Below are positions 24,027-33,083 of a DNA stretch of 64,000 nucleotides, one piece after another; the stretch's first letter is position 1, and each line of letters begins with the position of its first letter. Source of the DNA: Faecalibacterium taiwanense (lineage in GTDB: Bacteria > Bacillota > Clostridia > Oscillospirales > Ruminococcaceae); assembly GCF_036632915.2 (NCBI RefSeq), contig NZ_CP155552.1:2790001-2854000 (forward strand), read 5' to 3'. The translations under genes and the position numbers were made by a program. The notes beneath the pieces are model-generated. The model was given only the letters and a program-made list of their open reading frames with translations. It searched no databases and was not told where the DNA came from.

Positions 24027-25001
24027 TTATTTTTCGGGTCTGTGGGCGATCATGCACCGGTCATTGCCGCCAAAATCCTTGCGGCACTCAATGTCTGCCC
24101 AGCCGTTTGCAGCCAGCAGTGCCGCCACAGCCTGCCGCTGCTGCCAGCCGATCTCCAGCACCAATGCTCCGCCGGGCCGCAGTGCATTCTGGTAATGCTC
24201 TGCAAGGGCACGGTAGAACACAAGGCCATCCTTTCCTGCTTCCAGCGCCATGGCCGGCTCCTGCGCCACCTCCGGCTGCAGATGCCGCATCTCCTCGGCG
24301 GTGAGGTAGGGCGGGTTGGATACGATCAGATCAAGCTGCCCTTCTGGCAGGCCCTGCCAGTAGGTGAACAGGTCGCCCTCCACCGGCTGCACCGCATAGG
24401 CTGGCTTTGCCTTTGCGCGCAGAGCGTTCAGCGTCGGCCCCCAGTCAAAGGCCGGGGCATCTGCCTGCTCAAACGCGGTAGGCTCCAGCAAGTCCTCCGT
24501 CTGCCCGCCCTGCCCTTTCAGGGCACAGCGGCAGTTCTTTTCCAGATAAACAAAGGCTTCCGGGCTTTTTTCCACGCAGGTCACCTGCGCCGCCGGGCAG
24601 AAGCGCTTGACGCCCAGCCCCAGACAGCCGGTCCCCGCGCAGAGATCCAGCACCCGGGGCGCTGCAATGCCCGTCAGGGTATTGGCAGCCGCTTCCGCTA
24701 CCACCTCAGTGTCTGCCCGGGGGCAGAGCACACCGGGGCCAACGGCAAGGTCAAAATCCAGAAAGCTCCAGATCCCGCACAGGTATTGCAGCGGTTCCCG
24801 CTGCTCACGGCGCGTGCAGAGGGCTTCCAGCTTTTCCGCTTCCTCCGTGGTCAGCGCCCGGTCAGAAAGGCGGGCATCCCGCCCGGACGCCGCACGGAAC
24901 AGCTCCCGTGCATCGTAATCCGCATCCGGACAGCCTGCGGCGGCAAGCCGCGCTTCCACCCTGCGCACCGCTTCCCGCGGAGACAGACCTGCACTTACCA
25001 T
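24027..25001 (-). CDS. prmC: Release factor glutamine methyltransferase
   Basis: Methylates the GGQ glutamine of peptide-chain release factors using SAM. 324 aa. Seen: VLDLCAGTGCLGLGVKRF (SAM motif I) and the hallmark IVSNPPYLTAEE. An insertion of about 45 residues between the two (EKNCRCALKGQGGQTEDL and following) makes it longer than the usual 280 aa. The ATG overlaps the stop of the DUF1385 gene by 7 bp, so they are coupled. Confidence 0.94.
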   Translation of the reverse strand: MVSAGLSPREAVRRVEARLAAAGCPDADYDARELFRAASGRDARLSDRALTTEEAEKLEALCTRREQREPLQYLCGIWSFLDFDLAVGPGVLCPRADTEVVAEAAANTLTGIAAPRVLDLCAGTGCLGLGVKRFCPAAQVTCVEKSPEAFVYLEKNCRCALKGQGGQTEDLLEPTAFEQADAPAFDWGPTLNALRAKAKPAYAVQPVEGDLFTYWQGLPEGQLDLIVSNPPYLTAEEMRHLQPEVAQEPAMALEAGKDGLVFYRALAEHYQNALRPGGALVLEIGWQQRQAVAALLAANGWADIECRKDFGGNDRCMIAHRPEK

Positions 25002-25942
25002 TTGCCATCCTCCGGGTCCTCGGGCAGCACAGGGGTCACAGCGGCAATGGCCACCTCGATCATGCTGTCGTCCGGTTCAAACACGGTCAGGTGCTGCACC
25101 CAGATACCGGGCTGGCGGATGATGCGGGTGGCAATGTTATCGGACCGGCCGCACCACTTGAGCAGCTCATAGCTGATGCCCATGACCAGCGGCAGAAGCA
25201 GCAGCTTGAACAGCACCCGCAGACCGATGCTGCCCCACGGCAGCACGCTGTAGAGGAACACGCTGACGATGACCACCAGAATGAGGAAGCTGGTGCCGCA
25301 GCGCGGATGGAACCGAGTGTACTTGCGCACATTCTCCACGGTCAGCTCATCACCGGCCTCATAGCAGGCAATGGTCTTGTGCTCGGCACCGTGGTACTCA
25401 AACACGCGGTGGATCTCCTTCATCTTGGAGATGGCCACCATATAGGTGAGGAAGATGCCAACTTTCAGCACCGCTTCCAGCACCACCTTGGCCCAGCGGC
25501 CCAATGTTACAAAGTGGTTCACGCCGCCCACGATGAGGGTGGGCAGCACGGTGAACAGCAAAATCGCCAGCAGGCCGCCCAGTACGGCGGCACAGGCCAG
25601 CAGTGCGTCCTCTGCCTTTTTGCCCAAGTGGTCGCCCACCCATTTTTCAAAGGCAGTCTCTTCCTCTTCGGGGTCGTAGTCGTCACCCATGCTCACCTGA
25701 GCCGAGTACATCATGTAGCGGTAGCCCACGATCAGGCTTTCGATCATGGAGATGGCACCGCGCACCAGCGGGATCTTGGTCCAGATGCCGTGGTTCTTCA
25801 CAGGGTCGATCTTGGTCTCAATGGTGCCGTCCGGCTTGCGCACCGCGCAGCAGATGAGCTTCGGGCCGCGCATCATGATGCCTTCCATCAGCGCCTGCCC
25901 GCCGACGCTGGTCTTGAAACGTTCCTTTTTGGGTTGATTCAT
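24995..25942 (-). CDS. DUF1385 membrane protein
   Basis: Membrane protein of 315 aa from a family of unknown function often found next to prmC. Seen: SVGGQALMEGIMMRGP near the start, hydrophobic segments (ALLACAAVLGGLLAILLFTV, TSFLILVVIVSVFLYSVL), and the cytoplasmic HGAEHKTIACYEAG and FHPRCGTSF motifs whose histidine, glutamate and cysteine suggest metal binding. ATG after ATAGGAGAACCC. Overlaps prmC. Confidence 0.9.
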   Translation of the reverse strand: MNQPKKERFKTSVGGQALMEGIMMRGPKLICCAVRKPDGTIETKIDPVKNHGIWTKIPLVRGAISMIESLIVGYRYMMYSAQVSMGDDYDPEEEETAFEKWVGDHLGKKAEDALLACAAVLGGLLAILLFTVLPTLIVGGVNHFVTLGRWAKVVLEAVLKVGIFLTYMVAISKMKEIHRVFEYHGAEHKTIACYEAGDELTVENVRKYTRFHPRCGTSFLILVVIVSVFLYSVLPWGSIGLRVLFKLLLLPLVMGISYELLKWCGRSDNIATRIIRQPGIWVQHLTVFEPDDSMIEVAIAAVTPVLPEDPEDGKW

Positions 25943-26004
25943 TGGGTTCTCCTATCGGATCATATTTTTCCTGGTTATTTTACCACAGAATTGTGACAAA
26001 ATCT

Positions 26005-27429
26005 TCACGCCTTATGGTACAGCGGCAAGCCCAGTGTGACCACTGTGCCGCGGCCCAGCGTGCTCTTGATGTCCATGGTGCCGTCCAGTGCAGTCATGAT
26101 GGAATCCACCAGCGCAAGGCCGATGCCGCTGCCGCGCACCGAATTGCTGCCCTTGTAGAACTTGGTCTTGACATTCTCAAGGTCTTCCGGCGGGATGCCG
26201 CGGCCCTGATCGATGATCTCCGCAAAAGCCTTGTATTCGCCCGCCCACAGCTTGACCGTGATGCGCCCGCCGGGGGCCGAGTACTTGATGGCGTTGTCCA
26301 TGATGTTGATGAACACCTGCCGCAGACGGTCCGGGTCGGCATAGACCGGGATCATCTCCTCCGGCTCGGTGTAGCTGAGCACAAGGCCCTCGCGCTGGAT
26401 GCGTGCTTCACAGAACAGCACCGCATCGGTCAGCTCTGCCACAAGGTCCAGCGGGCGGCAGTCCATACGGATGCGGCCGTTCTGCAGACGGCTGAAATCC
26501 AGCAGCTCTTCCACCATGTTGTACAGGCGGCCCGTCTCATTGTTGATGATTTCAAGGCCCTTGCGGTAGTTCTCGTCTGCCGGGTCGTCCAGTGTGCGCA
26601 GGGTCTCCACCCAGCCCCGGATGGAGGTGAGCGGCGTGCGCAACTCGTGAGAGACGGAACTGATGAACTCGTTCTTCATCTTCTCGGTCTCTTCCAGCCC
26701 TTCGGCCATCTGGTTGATGGTGCCGCGCAGGCGGTCCACCTCGTCGTGCTCGTTGCCGGTGACCGGCAGGCGCACATCCAGCTCACCCCGGGCGATGCTG
26801 GCTGCGGTGCGCTCCACCTGTCCCAGCGGCACCACGATGCTGCGGATGAAGTACAGGCCGGACATCACGGTGAAAGCAAGGATCACCGCCGCGATCACAA
26901 CACTTACCGCGAGGGCGTTCTTGATCTGCGCTCCCACAAGGGTCAGGCTGGTGACAAGACGCATCGCCGCCACATCCTCGGCGGCATAGGGCACCAGATA
27001 GCAGGCCGCCATCACCAGCTCACCGGACTGGGTGCGGTAGACCGCCACACCAAGGCCATCAGAAGCCTCCTGCGCCTGCTCAAAGTCGATGCCGGTCACA
27101 ATGCCGTCCGCATTTGTGCCGCTGGAGGACGCAATGACCCCGCCATAGCTGTCCAGCAGCATGAACTCGTATTTGTCCTTATCGGCAAACTGCTCCACCA
27201 TGCGGCGCAGGGCCACGCTGCGGGTAGCCGCCGTGCTCTGCACCGTATCGCCGGTGTACATTTTCAGCTGGCCGGACACCGAAGAGAACCGCCGGTACAT
27301 GGTCTGCTGCACGCTGTTATAATAGCTGCGTGTGTAGTTGTACAGGAACATGGTTTCGGCCAGCAGCACCAGCAGCACGGTGATGAGCAGGTTGCCCCGC
27401 AGCCACCGGCGGGTGATCCCGCTTCTCAT
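26005..27429 (-). CDS. Two-component sensor histidine kinase
   Basis: Membrane HAMP histidine kinase of about 474 aa. Seen: first membrane helix near residues 10-30 (NLLITVLLVLLAETMFL), an external sensing region of about 140 residues, second helix near 180-205, HAMP, phospho-acceptor box SSVSHELRTPLTSIRG, N box INIMDNAIKYS, G1 DQGRGIPPEDL and G2 GSGIGLALVDSIM. Start chosen as the ATG overlapping the regulator's stop (ATGA, 27426-27429); an ATG 9 nt upstream (27438) is also possible. It is third in a lipoprotein-regulator-kinase operon, so the lipoprotein may help sensing. Resembles PhoR/WalK-type kinases; stimulus unknown. Confidence 0.93.
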   Translation of the reverse strand: MRSGITRRWLRGNLLITVLLVLLAETMFLYNYTRSYYNSVQQTMYRRFSSVSGQLKMYTGDTVQSTAATRSVALRRMVEQFADKDKYEFMLLDSYGGVIASSSGTNADGIVTGIDFEQAQEASDGLGVAVYRTQSGELVMAACYLVPYAAEDVAAMRLVTSLTLVGAQIKNALAVSVVIAAVILAFTVMSGLYFIRSIVVPLGQVERTAASIARGELDVRLPVTGNEHDEVDRLRGTINQMAEGLEETEKMKNEFISSVSHELRTPLTSIRGWVETLRTLDDPADENYRKGLEIINNETGRLYNMVEELLDFSRLQNGRIRMDCRPLDLVAELTDAVLFCEARIQREGLVLSYTEPEEMIPVYADPDRLRQVFINIMDNAIKYSAPGGRITVKLWAGEYKAFAEIIDQGRGIPPEDLENVKTKFYKGSNSVRGSGIGLALVDSIMTALDGTMDIKSTLGRGTVVTLGLPLYHKA

Positions 27430-28133
27430 TCTTCCCATCTGTAACCGTAGCCCCACACAGTAAGGATATGGGTGGGATGGCTGGGTTCATCCTCCACCTT
27501 CATGCGCAGACGGCGGATGTTCACATCCACGATCTTCACGTCACCAAAATAGTTCTCGCCCCAGACACCCTTCAGGATCTTCTCGCGCACCAGCGCAATG
27601 CCGGGGTTGCGGAAGAACAGCTCCATGATCTGGAATTCCACCTGCGTCAGCTCAATAGACTGGCCTGCCTTGAGCAGCACGCGGCGGTTCTCGTCCAGCA
27701 CAAATTCGCCGCTGGTGAGCATCCCCAGCGGGTTTTCCTTTTCTTTTTCGTCCCCGCCTGCAGTACGGCCGACGCGGCGGCACAGCGCTTTCACACGGGC
27801 CAGCAGTTCGCTTACGCTGAAAGGCTTGGTCATATAGTCATCGGCACCAATAGAAAGGCCGCGGATCTTGTCCTGCTCCTGTCCCTTGGCGCTGAGGATG
27901 ATAATGCCGATCTTCTGATCGGTGCGGCGGATGGTCTCGCACAGGGAGAAGCCGTTCATGCCCGGCAGCATCACATCCAGAATGGCCGCATCGCAGCCCG
28001 GCTTCTTCTCCAGCAGCGGCAGAGCCGCCTCGGCGCTTTCGGCCTCCACAGCCTCCATGCCCGCAAGGCGCAGGTTCAGCGCGATCATCTCGCGGATGTT
28101 GGCTTCATCTTCAACGACAAGCACTCGTACCAT
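27426..28133 (-). CDS. OmpR/PhoB-family response regulator
   Basis: DNA-binding response regulator of 235 aa. Seen: receiver domain with acidic pair near the start (VVEDEANIRE), phospho-acceptor aspartate in AAILDVMLPGMNGF, the conserved lysine in ILSAKGQEQD, then a linker and a winged-helix effector (LTQVEFQIMELFFRNPG, VWGENYFGDVKIVDVNIRRLR, ILTVWGYGYRW). It overlaps the kinase gene by 4 bp and lies 18 bp after the lipoprotein gene. Targets unknown. Confidence 0.95.
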   Translation of the reverse strand: MVRVLVVEDEANIREMIALNLRLAGMEAVEAESAEAALPLLEKKPGCDAAILDVMLPGMNGFSLCETIRRTDQKIGIIILSAKGQEQDKIRGLSIGADDYMTKPFSVSELLARVKALCRRVGRTAGGDEKEKENPLGMLTSGEFVLDENRRVLLKAGQSIELTQVEFQIMELFFRNPGIALVREKILKGVWGENYFGDVKIVDVNIRRLRMKVEDEPSHPTHILTVWGYGYRWEE

Positions 28134-28151
28134 GAACTGTTCCTCCGTTCT

Positions 28152-29459
28152 TTAGTTGAGCAGATACAGCGCCTTGGACAGGCGGTAATTTTTATCACGG
28201 ATCTCCACATCCGGGGCAAGCTTCGCCTGCATCTGGCGGGATGCCACGATGCCAAGGCGGGTCCAGCCCTTCAGGCTGGAGGTGGTGCGCACCAGACGCA
28301 GGGTCATTACCAGCTGGTCATCGTCCACCGTGCGCAGCTCCACTGCACCATCATATTGTTCGCTGTCGGTCAGTTTGAGGTTGCCCTCCCACTCCATGGG
28401 CAGCTCGATATAGCAGTTGGTCTCTTCGTCCAGCAGCCCGAAGCTTTTTTCCGGGTGCGGGCTGGTATAGTCCATCCACACGATAAAATCCATGCGGCGG
28501 CTCTGGCTCATGTTCAGCAGGCCCGCTTCGTCCGGCTGGGTGGGGATCTCCACGATGCCGTCGCCGTCCAGATCCTGACTGACCAGACTTGGCACATTGC
28601 GCAGGGATGCGGTGTAAAGCTTTTCGGTGCTGATCTGATCGGCAGGCACCATCTGCTGCGTGTCCTCGTCAAAACGCAGCAGCACGCTGGCCAGATTGTT
28701 GCCGGAAATGCCGGTCCAGCCATCCAGCACCAGATAATGCCTGCCGTCCGCACCCACACCCGCCGCCACCGAGGCGCAGCCGGCGAACCGATTGGCGGAA
28801 AGGCCCATAACAGCCACCTGCTGGAAGCTGCCCTCTTTATCCACGGTCAGCAGTTCGATCTGCACGCCGCCGTCCTCCAGCGTAGACATCAGGATCAGGT
28901 CCTGATTGCCGCCGCCGGTGATATCCTCCACCAGATACTGCTGGTACTGCTGCTCCAGGATCGTGGAAAGCACGCCGTCGGTGTAGGAATACACAGCCAG
29001 ATAATGGTCGCCCTGTGCCGCTGTATAACCCACCACCAGTTGGGTGGCATCGCCGGGCTGCAGCTGGGCCAGCCCCACCGACTCTACCGTGTCTGCAAGG
29101 CCCTCTACGTTCTGGCGCACATGCCAGATGTCGGCATCATCCTTCTGCAGGATGGCAATGCACACGTTGGAGCTTTGGGCGGTGGTGTAAAGCACGGCGG
29201 CATCCTGCCTGCCGTCACCGTCCAGATCCTGCAGCAGGAAAGGCGAAAGCAGGTCGCCCTGCATGGGATATTTGAGCTGTGCGCTCTCCCCCAGCCAGTC
29301 GTTCAGGGCAGTCTGCACATCGCCGTAATCGCCGGAAAGCTTGGGCGCACGCAGAAGCTCTTCCACCTGCACCTGTTCACCGGGCATGCTGCAGCCTGCC
29401 AGAAGCAGGCACAGCAGCACGCAAGCCAACCACCGGCCAAAATGATTCGGATGTTTCAA
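28152..29459 (-). CDS. Predicted lipoprotein with VCBS/FG-GAP-like repeats
   Basis: Secreted lipoprotein of about 435 aa. Seen: signal peptide with lipobox LLLAGC in the first 25 residues, then a beta-rich body with calcium-loop type motifs DLDGDGRQDAA and DLDGDGIVEI, the spacing found in FG-GAP/VCBS propellers. Start chosen as TTG at 29459 because GAGGAGG lies 8 nt upstream; earlier in-frame starts have no site and lie before the promoter's start point. First gene of the operon with the response regulator and kinase, which suggests it senses or modulates the signal at the cell surface. I do not recognise a named family. Confidence 0.82.
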   Translation of the reverse strand: MKHPNHFGRWLACVLLCLLLAGCSMPGEQVQVEELLRAPKLSGDYGDVQTALNDWLGESAQLKYPMQGDLLSPFLLQDLDGDGRQDAAVLYTTAQSSNVCIAILQKDDADIWHVRQNVEGLADTVESVGLAQLQPGDATQLVVGYTAAQGDHYLAVYSYTDGVLSTILEQQYQQYLVEDITGGGNQDLILMSTLEDGGVQIELLTVDKEGSFQQVAVMGLSANRFAGCASVAAGVGADGRHYLVLDGWTGISGNNLASVLLRFDEDTQQMVPADQISTEKLYTASLRNVPSLVSQDLDGDGIVEIPTQPDEAGLLNMSQSRRMDFIVWMDYTSPHPEKSFGLLDEETNCYIELPMEWEGNLKLTDSEQYDGAVELRTVDDDQLVMTLRLVRTTSSLKGWTRLGIVASRQMQAKLAPDVEIRDKNYRLSKALYLLN

Positions 29460-29520
29460 CCGCTGCGCCTCCTCTGTGTGGAAAACTTGTCCGGCCAAAG
29501 GCCGAAAACATGCTATTGTC

Positions 29521-29549
29521 AGTATACCACGGGGCGGGCGCAATTCCAA
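29521..29549 (-). promoter_or_regulatory. Promoter of lipoprotein-regulator-kinase operon
   Basis: Minus strand TTGGAA (29544-29549), 17-bp spacer, TATACT (29521-29526). The leader to the TTG start at 29459 is about 55 nt. Confidence 0.7.
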
Positions 29550-29562
29550 CACCCGAAAACGA

Positions 29563-29605
29563 GAAAAGGGGCTGCCGCACTACATTTGGTGCAGCAGCCC
29601 TTTTG
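29563..29605 (-). terminator. Intrinsic terminator of surface-protein gene
   Basis: Stem AAAAGGGGCTGC-GCAC against GTGC-GCAGCCCTTTT with a short loop, just after the stop at 29618, reading into CCCCTTTTC on the minus strand. Confidence 0.75.
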
Positions 29606-29617
29606 GGGTTCTGATTT

Positions 29618-32452
29618 TTATTCTTCGGTCTTGTCAAACAAGCCTTTTTCTTTTGCGGCGTTCCAGGTCAGGCAGGTGCGCAGCTTGCTGACGGGGAAGT
29701 ACGGGTTGAATTTATTGTTGTCCGCATCGTCCTTCATCAGATCCTGCTCCACTGCCCAGCGGGCGGCCTTTTGTGCATCGGTATCGCCCTCGTCGATGTC
29801 GCTGTAGAGGGCGGTGCTTACAGGCTCCGGCTTGCCGGCGTGCTCCCACAGCAGCTCGGCCAGCTCGATACGGTTGGAGGGCATGGGGATGCCGGGCATA
29901 TTGATGACGCGGTAGATGCCGGTGCCGGCTTCATAGATAATAGCACCTGCGGCAGCACCCACGACCACAGCAGAGATCGCGCCCTGAATGTTGCCGGTAT
30001 CGCTGGGTCCAACCGGGTCGGGGCCATCCGGGCCAATGGGGTCATCCGCGAAGGTTGCCGTCACCTCTACATTAGCATCCGGCATGATAAAGGTCACCTT
30101 GGTGGGGTCGTCCGCGTCCGGCTTCAGGAAGGTCGGGTCTTGCTCAACACCATTCACCTTCACCGTCCAGCTGATGAAGTGCTGTCCCGGTGCAGTGGCT
30201 GTCAGGTGCACAATTTTATTCTTTGGCACGGGCACAGTGCTGCCGCTCGGTACGGACGCATCGCTGCCTTCAATGGTCGCCGTCACATGGTCGCCGACCC
30301 TCAGAGTGGGGTTCAGAGTGGGGTTGCTCGCAAAGTTTGCCGTCACTTCCACATTCTCACTCGGCATCGTAAAGGTCACCTTGGTGGGGTCGTTTGCGTT
30401 CGGGGTCGTCAGGAAGGTGTCTGCTTTCTGTTCCTCACCGCCTACCTTCACCGTCCAGCCGGTGAAGTGCTGTCCATCCGGCGCAATGGCTGTCAGGTGC
30501 ACGGTTTCACCCACCGGCACAGTGCTGCCGCTCGGTACGGACGCATCGCTGCCGTCAATGTTCGCAGTCACATGATCGCCGATGTTCAGCGTGGGATTCC
30601 CCTCAAAGTTTGCCTTTATTTCCACGTTCTCAGCCGGCATGGTAAATCTCACTTTGGCGGGGTCGTTCGCGTCCGGGGTCAGGAAGTCGTCCGTGTGTTG
30701 CTTAACACCATTCACCTTCACCGTCCAGCCGATAAAGCGCTCGTTGGCTTTCAGCGCCCTGCGCGTTGCTGTTACAGTATCGCCCATAGAAGCTTTGGGC
30801 ATATCCACAGTGCAGTCTACAGCCGTGATATTATACGGAATATCGCTATAATACGGTTCCGCCTTAACATTATAAGCGGGCATGGTCAGGGTCGCAGTGG
30901 TTTCGGTGCCATTCTTCAACAGATTGGCAAGTTCTGTTTTGTCCGTGATTTCAGTCTCAGTACCATTTACGACTTTATACAGTTTCCAGCCTTTGAACTC
31001 CTTGCCCTCAGGTGCTGTATCCGCTGCTTTCAGCGTTACTTCCGTATCTTTTGCAATCAGCTTTGTACTGTCCAGCTGATTCAGCTCGCCGTTTATTTCT
31101 GCGGTGGCTACAGCCTTCTCAGAATCCACATAATAGCCACGGGTCAGGTAACGATACTCTCCTCTATAATCATTTTTGTAACCGATAACATAGCCCGAGT
31201 TCGCACTGGTCAGCTTCAGGTTTTTCTGGTATGCCTTTCCATTCGTGTATGTCGTGATTCGTCTGCCTTCATAGGGATTTCGCACCTCAATTTTTGCCTC
31301 GCTCGTAAAGGTAGGGTCAATCGTTACATACGGATTTCCAAACTCCTCACTATCTTCCCCACTAGACAAATATATATCTGTATCGTTGCCCTCAAAGGTC
31401 ACATTCTTTATGACCAGTTCGTGTTTCTTATCTACCAGACAGTGAACACCGTATTTACCGTTTTTAATCGTAATATTATCCAGCGTAACATCTGCATTCA
31501 GACCTCCGCCAAAAACCACAGTCATTCCGCTCGCAAGTGCTTCATAAGTTCCTCCGTTTGTGATCCGTATCTCTTGCGCCGTATCATCATAAAGTTTTCC
31601 ACATAAATCCAAAACTCTGCTGTTGTGACTTTCTTCACCCCTCGCGGATACGTTTACATTGTCAAGGGTAATCGTTCCTCCCTCAATTGAAACACAATAT
31701 CCGTCATCATTTTTCAAAGTACTGTTCTTAATTTCAACACTTCCGTTTTTACTACCGACGAATCCATTTTTTATTTTTGCACCGTCTATAATAACAGTTC
31801 CTGCCTTTTCAATTCCAGCCCAAGGCCATGGTGCATTGTATACTATGTAATACCCTTCTGCAGTTAATTCACCGCCATTGATATGAACTACACTGCCATT
31901 CAAAATCGGGAAAGTCGTTTTTTTCGCGGCAATATACACGTCATTCAGTTCAAGTGTTCCCGCGACAACGGTAAAAAAAGATAGACGTTGTTCACCATCC
32001 AGATAACGTCCGTTCTGAACAACCACCGTTGCATTCGAGGCATTCAAATTCATAAAAGCGGCGGCATCTGTATTTTTCACATTTGCAACGACATCATACT
32101 GCCCTGCATTGATCTTCAAATCGCGGGCATCCTTCACATTCAGCAGTGCAGACCCCATATTGACATCCACATTACCAACAATGTTCAGCGTAACATTTTT
32201 TGTCGTATAGACCGTGATACTCTTTGTATAGGGTCCGCTCAGTTCATACACATCGCCATGCGCTGCTACAAATGTATCATTAACAGTCTCCCCGCCATTC
32301 AAGTGGTAGGGTTCCGTCTCTTCCTGCGCACTTACGCCATTTTCCGGTTCTGCTGCCCCCGGCTCCGCCGCAAACGCGCCCACTGGCAGAACCGACAGCA
32401 TCATGCACGCCGCAAGCGCTGCACTGAGAAGTCTCGTACTCTTTTTTCTCAT
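29618..32452 (-). CDS. Large secreted surface protein: beta-helix, InlB-like repeats, SLH-like end
   Basis: Exported protein of 944 aa. Seen: signal peptide (ALAACMMLSVLPVGAFAAEP), then about residues 60-390 a repetitive part with NGG, IDG and asparagine ladders typical of a right-handed beta-helix. From about 480 there are InlB-type repeats with GWTVKVNG/GWTVKVGG and FTMP-ENVE cores, three near-identical in tandem (about residues 540-800). Then come a proline/aspartate linker, a hydrophobic GAISAVVVGAAAGAII and an SLH-like tail (AELLWEHAGKPEP, AARWAVEQDLM). ATG after AAAAGGGGAAGAGAAC. No LPXTG motif. The first half is clearly richer in A/T and in rare codons than the rest of the window, a sign of transfer or recombination. 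Likely binds sugars or host surfaces; that is inference. Confidence 0.88.
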   Translation of the reverse strand: MRKKSTRLLSAALAACMMLSVLPVGAFAAEPGAAEPENGVSAQEETEPYHLNGGETVNDTFVAAHGDVYELSGPYTKSITVYTTKNVTLNIVGNVDVNMGSALLNVKDARDLKINAGQYDVVANVKNTDAAAFMNLNASNATVVVQNGRYLDGEQRLSFFTVVAGTLELNDVYIAAKKTTFPILNGSVVHINGGELTAEGYYIVYNAPWPWAGIEKAGTVIIDGAKIKNGFVGSKNGSVEIKNSTLKNDDGYCVSIEGGTITLDNVNVSARGEESHNSRVLDLCGKLYDDTAQEIRITNGGTYEALASGMTVVFGGGLNADVTLDNITIKNGKYGVHCLVDKKHELVIKNVTFEGNDTDIYLSSGEDSEEFGNPYVTIDPTFTSEAKIEVRNPYEGRRITTYTNGKAYQKNLKLTSANSGYVIGYKNDYRGEYRYLTRGYYVDSEKAVATAEINGELNQLDSTKLIAKDTEVTLKAADTAPEGKEFKGWKLYKVVNGTETEITDKTELANLLKNGTETTATLTMPAYNVKAEPYYSDIPYNITAVDCTVDMPKASMGDTVTATRRALKANERFIGWTVKVNGVKQHTDDFLTPDANDPAKVRFTMPAENVEIKANFEGNPTLNIGDHVTANIDGSDASVPSGSTVPVGETVHLTAIAPDGQHFTGWTVKVGGEEQKADTFLTTPNANDPTKVTFTMPSENVEVTANFASNPTLNPTLRVGDHVTATIEGSDASVPSGSTVPVPKNKIVHLTATAPGQHFISWTVKVNGVEQDPTFLKPDADDPTKVTFIMPDANVEVTATFADDPIGPDGPDPVGPSDTGNIQGAISAVVVGAAAGAIIYEAGTGIYRVINMPGIPMPSNRIELAELLWEHAGKPEPVSTALYSDIDEGDTDAQKAARWAVEQDLMKDDADNNKFNPYFPVSKLRTCLTWNAAKEKGLFDKTEE

Positions 32453-32518
32453 GTTCTCTTCCCCTTTTCGTTTGTTATTTTGCAGGCACCCACCCCAAAA
32501 GGCACCGTCTGCTCTTTA

Positions 32519-32545
32519 AGTTTACCCCCCCATACAACATATCAA
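32519..32545 (-). promoter_or_regulatory. Possible promoter of surface-protein gene with G7 tract
   Basis: Minus strand TTGATA (32540-32545), 15-bp spacer containing seven G (32525-32531), TAAACT (32519-32524). The spacer is 2 bp shorter than ideal. Weak boxes, so tentative. Confidence 0.35.
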
Positions 32546-32652
32546 GAGGCATTTTGCTAGAAAATAGGTTCGAGTTTTTAGTGGAATTGTGAAAATGTTT
32601 GCGGTTTGGCCCGCTATTCCCGGGAACATTCAGAAGCAATGAAAATGCCACG

Positions 32653-32692
32653 CAAAAAAAGCCCTCTCCCATTGCTGGGAAAGGGCTTTTGA
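32653..32692 (-). terminator. Intrinsic terminator of the ribosomal protein operon
   Basis: Minus-strand stem AAAAGCCCTTTCCCA/TGGGAGAGGGCTTTT (one wobble) with GCAA loop and seven T, 27 bp after the rplQ stop. Confidence 0.93.
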
Positions 32693-32718
32693 ACACTGTA
32701 TCAAACAGTCAGAGCAGA

Positions 32719-33060
32719 TCAGACGAGCTCCAGAACTGCCATCTCAGCAGCGTCGCCGCGGCGAGCGCCGATCTTGATGATGCGGGTGTAGCCGCCGTTG
32801 CGGTCAGCGTACTTGGGGCTGATCTCATCAAACAGCTTCTTTGCAACATCTTCCTTGGTGATGTAGGCATAAACCTGACGCTTGGTGTGCAGGTCGCTTG
32901 CCTTGCCAAGGCTGATCATCTTCTCGGCCATGGAACGAACGTCCTTAGCGCGAGTGACAGTGGTCTCAATCTTGCCATTCTCTAACAGGTAGGTAACCAT
33001 AGCGCGCATCATAGCGTTGCGGCTGTCGCTGGTTCTACCGAGCTTTCTGGTACCGGGCAT
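32719..33060 (-). CDS. rplQ: 50S ribosomal protein L17
   Basis: Large-subunit protein near the peptide exit tunnel, 113 aa, normal length. Seen: [19 protein letters not shown] at the start and [14 protein letters not shown] [17 protein letters not shown]. Last gene of the alpha operon, 23 bp after rpoA, with a strong terminator behind it. ATG preceded by AAGGAGTGAAACGGG. Confidence 0.98.
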   Translation of the reverse strand: MPGTRKLGRTSDSRNAMMRAMVTYLLENGKIETTVTRAKDVRSMAEKMISLGKASDLHTKRQVYAYITKEDVAKKLFDEISPKYADRNGGYTRIIKIGARRGDAAEMAVLELV

Positions 33061-33083
33061 CCCGTTTCACTCCTTAATTATTT

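Noticed and set aside
30170..30600. Tandem repeats considered as CRISPR or satellite DNA
   Set aside because: They are in-frame protein repeats of about 240 bp within the surface-protein gene, with no short repeat-spacer pattern.
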